64,000 nucleotides of DNA, taken from positions 9,460,001 to 9,524,000 of the forward strand of contig JAZGTN010000022.1 in the NCBI GenBank assembly GCA_037783415.1. The letters are read 5' to 3'. This DNA is from Leptasterias polaris (taxonomy: Eukaryota; Echinodermata; Asteroidea; Forcipulatida; Asteriidae). The notes under the pieces are model-generated. The model was given only the letters and a program-made list of their open reading frames with translations. It had not been told where the DNA came from and did no database searches. The number at the start of each line of letters is the position of its first letter. Within the stretch, counting starts at the first letter, position 1. Positions 13,201 to 25,200 of this stretch are shown piece after piece. A program made the translations under genes and the position numbers.

Positions 13201-16200
13201 AATAATCAATTGCCAATCAATAGCCAATCCATAGATTAACAATATACATGAGCAAAAAACAGTTATTCTGGTAGGTCCATTTAATCAATAAATCATATAT
13301 TTTAAGTGGTCTTATATTTATTATACTTTATATATACTTAGAACTTTGAACTAGTAGCAGTTATAAAAATATTAGAAATTTTTTTAAAATAGTTAAAAAA
13401 TTACATGCAAGAAAAAAGAAAAAAAAATCTGATTGTATTACAGATATCACTCTATAGAATGTTTGAAATAATATATGCTTCAATCAGCATCAATAAGTAC
13501 CAAACAATGAATACAAAGATGTTCAATCAAATATGAAGCAACAATGAGGTACATGTCAATCAGTGAAATTAATAGTGTTTCAATTAAAATTAATCAGAAT
13601 GCATGTATACAAACAGAGAATACTAAATGACAAGTCAATAGGAATCAATAAAATAAGTCATACACAATCAATACCAACCATCAATCAATCAATCAAATCA
13701 CAATAAATGCATAACATCAATCAATCAATCAATCAATAACACCACAATGAATGCACAACATCAATCAATCAATCAAAAACACCACAATGAATGCACAACA
13801 TCAATCAATCAATCAATAACACCACAATGAATGCACAACATCAATCAATCAATCAATAACACCACAATGAATGCACAACATCAATCAATCAATCAATAAC
13901 ACCACAATGAATGCACAACATAAGTCAATCAGTCAAAAACACCACAATAAATGCACAACATCAATCAATCAATCAATAAAATCAGTGAATCAATACACAC
14001 CAATCAATCAATACAATCAGTCAAATCAATACATGATCAATCAAAGAAAAATGATGGCGATCAACTGATCACACATGGGTCAATCAAGGTCCAATCAATA
14101 TAAATTATCTTAGTCAATGCAATCAATAGGAATCTATCACAGTCATTTTTGAAGATAAATCAATTTTGAATAATAGTCAACACCAAGATTAAAAACTTGA
14201 CAATAGAGAAATGATAGAGAAACAGACCACCAAGTCAATGAATTACTATTAAACAGCATCCAGTGAATTGACCAGCTATTTGTAACTCTCAAACTGTACA
14301 GGTTGTGTATGGTAGAAGTAGAACAACTATGAGCAGAACTAACAGTGTGCAAATATGTTAGTTCTGTTAAAAGTTGTTCTACTTCTAATTTGCTGTATAT
14401 TGCTGATTACCACTCAGCTTTTGTGTTTGTTGTAATTTGCAATTGTAAAGTTTTTAATAATCTTTTCAATTTTTATAAAAAACCTTTTGTACCGAAGTGA
14501 TTTCAGCCTTTGAGCCACCTGTTAAAATTTTTGTTAATAGAATAATAAATCAGAAATAACATTTTAAAATGCTGAGTTTCCTTACCACTCTCTGTGCTCT
14601 GTTCATGGCTTGTATTTTAAGTCCTTCCTCTATGCTATTACTCAATGCATTGGTATTGTGATGTCCCGTCAACTTTGCCAACACTCGCTCCTTAAAAAAC
14701 AAAAATGGAAAGAGTTGTTCATCTTTGAAATTCTTGCAAGCTGTGAAATTAGGCATTGATGGTGGATTTTGTTATCTACAGATACATGGCATTCAGGTTG
14801 GCTCGGCGGTTCCTTTCCCTGTCTTTCACCTCTATGGACCTTGGTTAGAACCTCGGACTGGAGCCTTGCATGTGGACTGGGTTTTCAGTCCCTACCTGAT
14901 TGCGTGGGTTTTCCCCCAGTTTGGGTTTTACTGCTATTGCTAGGCCTGGGCAACTAGTGCGACTAGTGTCAAAGTTGCGACTATTTGAAGCGCGACTAGT
15001 CGAGTAGCAAATTTCACTAGTCACGCAGGCTTAGCTATTTCTTCATTTCTATGCAAGGATATATTCAGACCTACAGAAAACAGTGCTCATCACATTTGAG
15101 GTTCTCATGTTGTACTCAACCAGAAAGGTAAAATACTAACGTATGTCACTGATTCTGGGGTTTACATATCTTGAGAATGATGTCGCTGATTCTGGGGTTT
15201 ACATATCTTGAGAATGATGTCGCTGATTCTGGGGTTTACATATCTTGAGAATGATGTCGCTGATTCTGGGGTTTACATATCTTGAGAATGATGTCGCTGA
15301 TTCTGGGGTTTACATATCTTGAGAATGATGTCGCTGATTCTGGGGTTTACATATCTTGAGAATGATGTCTACCTCCCTCATGGAGATCATGTTTTTTCCG
15401 TTGATTGTTTGTCTTCCTGTCTCATCTGAGATCATGTTTTTTCCGTTGATTGTTTGTCTTCCTGTCTCATCTGTCTCTATTAACCAGAATATCTTTTAAC
15501 CAAGTTAAGGATAGATTTTCAACTTTGTGGAAAGACTAATCAAGGTTAGTTGTACACAAATTCTTTGTGGCTCTATGAACTTCTTGAAAGTTACATTTCT
15601 TTAAGAGACAAAGGAGGACATTGCCTCCTTTTCACAAGCTAGCGTGTCATTTTGAGTTTTCAGAATCAATCAAGTCGGTGACTTTTGTCCCTGTCTTCTG
15701 AGCATTGTGGAGGTCCTGCGCCGTATCAAGTGCTTTCTAGTTGATTTTAAAGATAATGATGCAGCACCCTTGAGTTTCCTTGGTTGCGAGTCAATCTTAA
15801 CTGTTAAGCAATGTATTAGGTTACAATACAAATCAACACGGTATATACTGACAACTCATCTTAAGATGAATATTAGAGCTTTGTGAAATTAAGCCCTGGT
15901 TCCCCTTTAGGATATGAGATTTGTTTTTAGCTGTTTCGCAGCGCAGCGCAGCGAAACAGCTATTGCTTTTGTTAGAGTTTTTTTTTTTATTTTTTTTTTA
16001 ATTTGTCTGTTTCAGACTCCCGGAAGTCATTGAAATAACGCACAATTCGTTCTAAGCGGCCTTTTGCATAGTTCCCAAAGAGCAATTGCAATGAAACTTT
16101 CAGTGATGAAAGGCATTGGTGCAAGGAAGGTCCTAAAACAAATTCGTCATGATGACGTCATCACCTGTCACGTGACGTCATCTTAAAGGTTTATATTTTA

Positions 16201-19200
16201 AATTTTTGAAAATCTGTATCAAATCAGCCACAAGAGACCGTAGGTTTCTGTTTGCGGGATTGGGTAGGGATAAATTAGGTCTTCATTTTATTCAGTGTGC
16301 GTGACCTCACGCGACCTCTACTTCCGGTCGAAACCAGTCAAAACCGGAAGTGCCTTGTAATTCAAAAGTGCTAAATGTTATGAAAATGCTTTCAACGATG
16401 TTAGTGTCCGGCAAGGGTGTGCAGTAAAAAAAAAATACCGATGACGTCACAATACACAAGAGCGCCCTCTAGCGGCAGTTGGAAAACTGTTCAAAATGCA
16501 CTTTGAGAAGATGTGTGTTGCAAAGTTTTTTGTAATCGCTTCATAATTGATACACATGATGAACGTCAGGCAGCCAACATATGTGTGAAGTTTTAGATTG
16601 ATTACGTCATCAGGGGTCACGTGACGTGACATTAAAGGTGCACTATTTGAAGTCGTATATCTCAAAAAGTACAGGTCTGATCACGTTGAAACTTGGCAAG
16701 TCGTTAGATAATGGCGAGTTCCTGTCAAACCTGTAATGACGTCATGATGACGTCATCACACGATTTGTTATGATTTTTTCATGTTTTGCCCCTCTAAGTC
16801 ATAAACTGCTAACGGAGCATGCTATAATCAAAATTCTTTTTTAAACAGGCTTGATATGTCATAACTGATTCGAAAAATAATTGACGTCATCATGACGTTA
16901 TCATTCGCCATGTTATATTAAATTAAAGGTACAGTTTTACAAGATATATAGACAATGAATTGGATCTCACAAGGCATTCAATATTGTATTTATTAACTTG
17001 ATTATGTACACACAACAAACTTTCCTATTCGCTTGAGTAATTTGAAAATATTATTAGCGAAACAGCTTTGCATTTGTTCACAAATGCAATTGAGCTCTAG
17101 TTTTTTAGCTGTTTCGCAGCGCAGTGTTTCGCAGCGCAGCGCAGCGAAACAGCTATTGTTTTTGTTAAAGTTCTTATTAGCTGTTTCGCAGCGAAGCGCA
17201 GCGAAACAGCTCTTGTTTTTGTTAAAGTTTTTGTTTTTGTTGTTTTTTTTATTTTAATGTTTCAGACTTCCGGAAGTCATTGCAATAACGCACAATTCGT
17301 TCTAAGCGGCCTTTTGCATAGTTCCTAAAGAGCAATTGCAATGAAACTTTCAGTGATGAACGGCATTGGTGCAAGGAAGGTCCTAAAACAAATTCGTCAT
17401 GATGACGTCATCACCTGTCACGTGACGTCATCTTAAAGGTTTCTATTTTAACTATTTGAAAATCTATATCAAATCAGCCACAAGAGACCGTAGATTTCTG
17501 TTTGTGGGATTGGGTAGGGATAAATTAGGTCTTCATTTTATTCAGTGTGCGTGACCTCACGCGACCTCTACTTCCGGTCGAAACCGGAAGTGCCTTGTAA
17601 TTCAAAAGTGCTAAATGTTATGAAAATGATTTCAACGATGTTAGTGTCCGGCAAGGGTGTGCAGTTAAAAAAAAATACCGATGACGTCACGATACACAAG
17701 AGCGCCCTCTAGCGGCAGTTGGAAAACTGTTCAAAATGCACTTTGAGAAGATGTGTGTTGCGAAGTTTGTTGTAATCGCTTCAAAATTGATACACATGAT
17801 GACCGTCAGGCAGCCAACATATGTGTGAAGTTTTAGATTGATGACGTCATCAGGGGTCACGTGACGTGACATTAAAGGTGCACTTTTTGAAGTCGTATAT
17901 CTCCAAAAGTATAAGTCTGATCACGTTGAAACTTGGCAAGTCGTTAGATAATGGCAAGTTCCTCTCAAACTTGTAATGACGTCATGATGACGTCATCACA
18001 CGATTTGTTATGATTTTTCCATTTTTTGCGCCTTTAAGTCAGAAATTGCTAACGGAACATGATTTAATCAAAAATCTTTTTTAAACAGGCTTGATACGTC
18101 AAAACTGCTTCGAAAAAAAATTGCCGTTATCATGACGTCATCATTTGACCTCCTATGACCTCTATTTCCGGTCGAAACCGTAAGTGCCTTGTAATTCAAA
18201 AGTAGTAAATGATATGAAAATGCTTTCAACGATGTTAGTGTCCGGCAATAGTGTGCAGTTAAAAAAACATACCGATGACGTCACGATACACAAGAGCGCC
18301 CTCTAGCGGCAGTTGGAAAACTGTTCAAAATGCACTTTGAGAAGATGTGTGTGGCGAAGTTTTTTGTAATCGCTTCAAAATTGATACACATGATGACCGT
18401 CAGGCAGCCAACATACGTGTGAAGTTTTTGATTGATTACGTCATCAGGGGTCACGTGACGTGACATTAAAGGTGCACTTTTTGAAGTCGTATATCTCCAA
18501 AAGTATAGGTCTGATTAAGTTGAAACTTGGCAAGTCGTTAGATAATGGCAAGTTCTTATTAAAACTGTAATGACGTCATGATGACGTCATCACACGATTT
18601 GTTATGATTTGTTCATGTTTTCCCCATTTTAGTCAGAAATTACTAACGGAACATTATTTTTTAAACACGCTTGATATGTCATAACTGATTCGAAAAATAA
18701 TTGACGTCATCATGACGTCATCAATCGCCATGTTATACTAAATTAAAGGTACAGTATTACAAGATATATAGACAATGAATTGTATCTCACAAGGCATTCA
18801 ATATTGTATTTATTAACTTGATTATGTACACACAACAAACTTTCATATTCGCTTGAGTAATTTGAAAATATTATTAGCGAAACAGCTTTGCATTTGTTCA
18901 CAAATGCAATTGAGCTCTAGTTGTCATTGGTACTGTATACACACAGATAAGGCACTGCTTGCAATGAGGGAAAGTTCTGTAGCTACATGTACATGTTGGC
19001 ATTTCTGTTTAAATAACTACCACAATGATAAGAGAAATCTACGACAGTCAAAAATGGGCGGTTAAATGAAATGCCTTTCCTACCTGATGTGCTTCATACT
19101 CGTCTCTGCTGGGGTAGATCTTCGAAATTAAAGCATCAAAGTTAGGATCTGGACGGAGTGATCGTTTTGACACCAGCTTCTTCCGACAAGTCGGGCATTC

Positions 19201-22200
19201 TTTGTTCCTGGAGGTCAAATCAATGAACAGTGAGAGAAATAACCAAAATGTAATGAATAGGCGTGAGACTTCACCTTTACTATGCCTTCATGGCCCTGGT
19301 CATTGCTTTGGTGCCCTTCAAACATCTAGTACACGTGTTCATATCTCTCATGAACAGGCCTGATGCTTCATTTTTGAAACAAAAAGGACACCATGGTAAA
19401 GGGCACCTCTATGAAGAAATTGTCTATTTCTACCAGAACTTTTTTAAGGGGCACTGACTAAATGACATGGGGCACCAAAGGAATGACATGGGCCAATGGA
19501 GGCAATTTCCTCCATTGGCCGTGTGAAGTATCAAGCCTGCATGAAAATATAAATGTCTTGCCCTTTGACAAGACCAAAGTCTTAAGCCCCAGAACATCAG
19601 CATCAACAGATTAGAACAACTCTTACTATATGAAAGGTTATGAAGAAATAAGAATGGATATGAAGAAATAAGAATGGATATGAAGAAATAAGAATGGATG
19701 TGAAGAAATTATTTGAAAGGAGACAGTCTTATTGTAAATGGTTGATGCAGTCAAGCTTTTATTACGTACCCACTTCTCAGAGCAGTAATGATGCACTCTT
19801 GACAGAACCGATGAAGACATTCCTTGGTTGTGTATGTATTTTTTAACATGTCCAGACATATTGGGCACATGAGCTCACTGTGAAGACTACGAGGGGAAAC
19901 TGCTATCTCTGTGTCATCTGTAATGGCCTCCTGCGGTGTACGATGAAGCTCATAAAGGCTGAGCTCTGAAAATGGAGAAGATCGGTTCCATGATAGTGCG
20001 ATACCACATTGTTGCACCAATGTTTTTGCGCTGACGCAATGATTTTAAAACCACATGTTCGTATACTGTCTAACTATTCGTGCACTCTCCTGCCCAACTG
20101 GCTCTTGCTACATAATACAACAGGAGACTGTGGAGACTAAGTCCACAGTACACAAGCCATGGGGTTTTCACATAATATCAGCTGTACAAACAGACATGAC
20201 AGAAGAAACACATGCACCCAATGCTAGCTTAGATGGTATATGGTACTTTGTGGCAGTCTGTGGTACCAGTGCCAGCTGTACAAACAGAAGAAACCCATGC
20301 ACCCAATGCTAGCCTGGGTGGTATGGTACTTTGTGGCAGTCTGTGGTACCAGTGCCAGCTGTACAAACAGAAGAAACCCATGCACCCAATGCTAGCCTGG
20401 GTGGTATGGTACTTTGTGGCAGTCTGTGGTACCAGTACCAGCTGTACAAACAGAAGAAATCCATGCACCCAATGCTAGCCTGGAAGGTATGGTACTTTGC
20501 AGCAGTGCACAGCCACGATCATGGGTACACATTTTTTCTGTGTCCATTTTATGAACAACAGTTTGAAAACCACTGGTAGCAGTTATCTCAAAGTTATTTA
20601 TATATCAATTAGCAATCACTGTGTCAATGATAATAAAACCTGCTTGAGTTTGTCAAATACAAGATCTGCAAAGAGTTTCTCAATATTTATATGTTGTTCA
20701 TTTGGTGTCTTAGTAACAAAAAGTGTACCCATGATTGTGTCTGTGCACAGCAGTCTTTGGTACCAGTGCCAGCTGTACACACAGAAGAAACCACACCCAA
20801 TGCTAGACTAGAACTTAGAAGGTGTACTTTGTGGAGTTATGTGATACCCTGTTTGTAGGAGGGTTACAAGACCATAATGATTGATCGAATTCAAGACCAG
20901 TCAACACAACTTGTTTAGGCTGATCATTGCTTTGGTCTATGTTCTGCCATTCTTGTTTTAGTTTGGGAGTAAACGCCCTGAATTACCTAGAAACAGGCTC
21001 TGTCTCCACCTTGGTCTACAATGTGGCATTGTTGAAGTCTCAAAATATTACTGGTCAATGACAGAGTTGTAAAAATTGAAAACACTTTTTGTGACAATTT
21101 GAACCCAATCTACCACATCATACATGTACGCTGTCACTGTCAGACTGTAGTGTTACAACTTGTGCTGCCCCTACTCATAACCACACAATTGACTTTGGTA
21201 TTGAGTCTTGACTTCGTTTTGTTTGACAAGATCAATTGCAATCTGACTAGCCAGGTCTGCTTAAAGGTCTTGATATTAAAGAATAAGTTTCAATGCTTAA
21301 ATGTGCATGATGTATTATTGTACTCATTGTAAGTCTTGCATTGGGGACAAAGAACCATGTTTGTACTTCCCTAAACCTACATGTACAACGTCTAAAAAAA
21401 TAAATAACAAAATATGCCCCTTATGAGATTCTGCCTTTCAATTGGTTAGACAGAGCGCACGTCTTATTTTCACTAGAAAGCTGCACAAAGGCAATACTTA
21501 CCCCATGTTTTGCTTGGCTGAGAATTACTTGTCTGCAATACAATAAAACAACACAAGAGATGTTAATGACTCCATTGTTCAACTCATTAATCCCCCTATT
21601 CACTACTTGCATGGATTTGCCATGTGTGCGTAGAGCCTCGGGGAGTTGGGAAAAATAAAGGATTTGGGACTGCAATGAAAGAGTAAAAGAAAACGTTTAC
21701 TTGAAACGTCACCAAAAAAAAAGGGACCAAGAGAAACGATTATCAAACTGCATAGCATAAGCCAACTATGAGGCTGTTACCTCTACGTCAGATGACGTGT
21801 TTTTCACAATTATCGTTCAGACACAAGACCTCCCCCACGGACGAGTTGGTCTATAAAAAGCGTTTGTAAAGATGGTTAGAAAGATGTTTTAAAAGTAGTA
21901 TACAATGATCCACACAAATATGCCTCAAAATTGCGTGGTTTTCCTTTTACATCGTCAACTAACACGGTCGGCCATTTATGGGAGTCAAAATGGCCGACCG
22001 TGTTAGTTGACGATGTAAAAGGCAAACCACGCAATTTCGAGGCATATTTGTGTGGATCATTGTATACTACTTTTAAAACATCTTTCTAACCATATGCATT
22101 TTATAACAAACGGTTACAAACGCTTTTTATAGACCAACTCGTCCGATCCAAGGCAACATGTCCCTTTAATGATAATGTTAATCCCCCTCTGCCACAGGGA

Positions 22201-25200
22201 ACTTTTACATGTAGGTGTTCCAACACTTCCAAATGCATCGTTTGTAGACAACACATCAGGAATTGGACTCCTTCACCAGCCATAAGACAAGGGGGTCATG
22301 TCACCTGCACCACCACTAATCTCATGCAAATTTTGTGGTGTTCAATATATAGGTGAAACAAGAACTACACTCAAGAGGCGTTTCTAGGGCCAGAGATCCA
22401 CAATCAACACCCAAAAGCTGGATACACCTGTAGGACATCACTACAATCTTCCTAATCACTCCATTTCTGACATGAATTTACAGGGCATTGAGGCACTAGG
22501 TAACCACAGAGAGACTGTTCATCTGAGTAGGGAGAAACTGTGGATAAGGCGCCTCCAGACCATTCAACCCATGGTTTGAACAAGAAGGAAATGACTTAAT
22601 AACCTTCTGTCTTTGCCTTCTCCTTTTCCCACAGATATCCTCCTTTTTAGTCTGCCTTATTCACTATATAACTATTTACTTTTTCTCCCTCTTTCCACCC
22701 TCAATTTTATCCTTTGTATTTCCAACTTCTTCTTGTGGTCAAACCAGCCCCTTCCTTCCAACCAACCCCCCTTTTGTATCCCTTTTCATTGTTTACCCCT
22801 CCCCTTTTCTGTGTGCTTTCTGCCTCTCTCTCTCTCTATGTATTTCCACTTGACTGCTTCTGTTGTATCTGTTTAAATGTATGTTGTCAGTCATGTCATT
22901 TAGCCTCAAGAAAGACTCAGCTAGGGTCGAAACGTCAGGTCATTAACTATTTTTTGCATTTATAGTACAAAAACCACAGGTCCTTTTGGTTGGTAAAGTG
23001 AAACGCACTTCAGGTTACTACATGAAGGATGGGGATAATGAAGTTGAGCTTGCAGAGAGTTGTTTGGAAAAAGACCTGGGAATTTCTTTGAGCCCTCTCT
23101 TGGCTTTAGGGACCACATAGGTTTTTCTGTAGCTAAAGCTAATAGGATGCTTGGGATCATCAACCGTACCTTTATTTTTATGGATAAACATATGTTTTCA
23201 TAAGTCCTTGGTCAGACCCCACCTGGAATATAATAGTTGTGTTTGGTCACCTCATCTTGTAAAAGATATCAAATTCTGAGAGTCAGTGCAGCGCAGAGCA
23301 ACGAAGTTAGTCCCCGGACTTAAGAATAAATCTTACCAAGAAAGGCTGTTGACACTTGGGCTACCTACACTTGAATATCAACGTCTAAGAGCAGACATGA
23401 TCCAGGTCTACAAAATCTTGAATGACATCGACCATGTGGAGACACCTGACTTTTTCCAATTGTATCTTACTCATTCTACTAGGGGCCATAGCAAGAAGTT
23501 GTACAAACAGCATTGTAGGCTTCATGTCTGGAAGTACATGTAGCTTCTCTTATAGAGTTGTTGATCATTGGAACAGTTTATCAAATGAGGTTGTCTCAGC
23601 TCCTTCTATTAACCAATTCAAAACTAACTTAAACACATACTGGAAAAACCTTGATTACAAATTTGTATCTCGTTATTAAGTACATCCTCTCGCTTTTAAC
23701 TTCATGTCTGCAGCAAATAGCCCTCTTTAAGTGTTTACAGTTAAGCCCTTGACGAGACAGGTCAAATAAGCCTTTGGCTTTCTACCGACCCAAGATTTCA
23801 AGCAAGTTCAAGCAAGTAAGCAGTTTGCAACAGCAATTTCTACTTCTCAATATTTTTGTGACATACATACTTACGGGGATAGTTTTTGAATGCCCAGAAA
23901 ACAACTTCGGATTTTTCTCAATTTTCTGCTGAAAGCCGGACAATGCACCACTGCGCAAGGGCAAGATATGCATCGTGGCGCATATTCAATATTGAAAGGG
24001 TCAATATATTTTTATTTTTAGTTTCATCCACTGGCATCAGCTCAGATGTTGGCGTTTAGGTTGGCGTAGTGGTGTCTTGCCTTGCCTTCCACCTCTGGGA
24101 CCCGGTTCAAATCCAGCCGGGGGCACGATGTGGATTCAGGAATGGGTTCTCAGCCCCTGCCTAGCTGATTGCGTGGGTTTTCCCTGGAATAATTCTCTGG
24201 GGTTTTCCTCCCACATCTAAAACTGAAACTTCCTTCATTGTCTTCTCTCCATGGGGTTCTTGGCTAGTTAGTAGTATAGTGATTAAGTTCACTTTTCTGA
24301 GAGTCCTTGGCCATACTATAGTCAGGCTGCTCATAGACTAGTCATAACCAGAATTGATAAATGAAATGAAATGAAATGTACACTCAATTAAATGAACACG
24401 CTGAATTTAAGATTAAGATAAGAAGGTGGTTTCATTTTTTATCCAACTTAAGTCCGAGTGATAGTTTGTTGAAATGGTTATTGATGGCTTCACTTGCGAA
24501 CGCATGGTGGTGGAGTCTGTATTTACGTGAATCTTAAATGGTGTAATAATATCTGTGTCAAACAAAAACTTTGCTCGCCTGACATTGAGCTTATTACGGT
24601 GGGGTTACGACCATTTTATCTACCGAGAGAATTCCCTCAGCTCTTTGTGACTGTTGTCTACATTCCACCTCAAGCTGATGGCAAAAATGCTGCGGCCACA
24701 ATCGCCAGGATTGTACTCGAACTAGAAAAGCAATCCCCCGATGCTGTTAACATTATAACAGGTGATTTTAACCATTGTGATCTCGAACCAGTGATGCCCA
24801 ACTACTTCCAATATGTGGACATTCCCACCAGAGGTCAACGCACTCTTGAAAAGTGTTATGGGAACATTCCTGCTGCATATCAGGCATATGGGAAGGCACC
24901 CCTCGGAATGTCTGATCATAATATTGTTCACCTGCTCCCAAAATATAAACAGAAACTTAAACAAACAAAACCTGTCATTAAAAAAGTCAAGAAATGGGAC
25001 CAACAGAACATTGAAACCTTGCGATGTTGTTTCGAAACTACAAACTGGAACATCTTTATAGATCCTGCCTCAATTGATGAAACCACTGATGTCATCACTG
25101 ATTACATAAAGTTCTGCGAAAACCTAGTCATCCCAGAAATTGAAATTAAAATTTACCCTAACAATAAGAACTGGCTGAATAAAGAAGTTAGAAATCTTAT

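Noticed and set aside
16447..18466. three related ORFs of 61-72 aa reading [12 protein letters not shown]
   Set aside because: Their similarity comes from the repeated Helentron-like body; there is no domain, and the reading frame is not under evident constraint.
20229..20579. overlapping ORFs of about 80 aa on both strands
   Set aside because: They follow the 83-bp minisatellite and change frame with each unit.
22905..22990. hammerhead ribozyme in the Penelope-type repeat
   Set aside because: A CGAAAC segment is present, but no CUGAUGA box could be placed with the needed stems.
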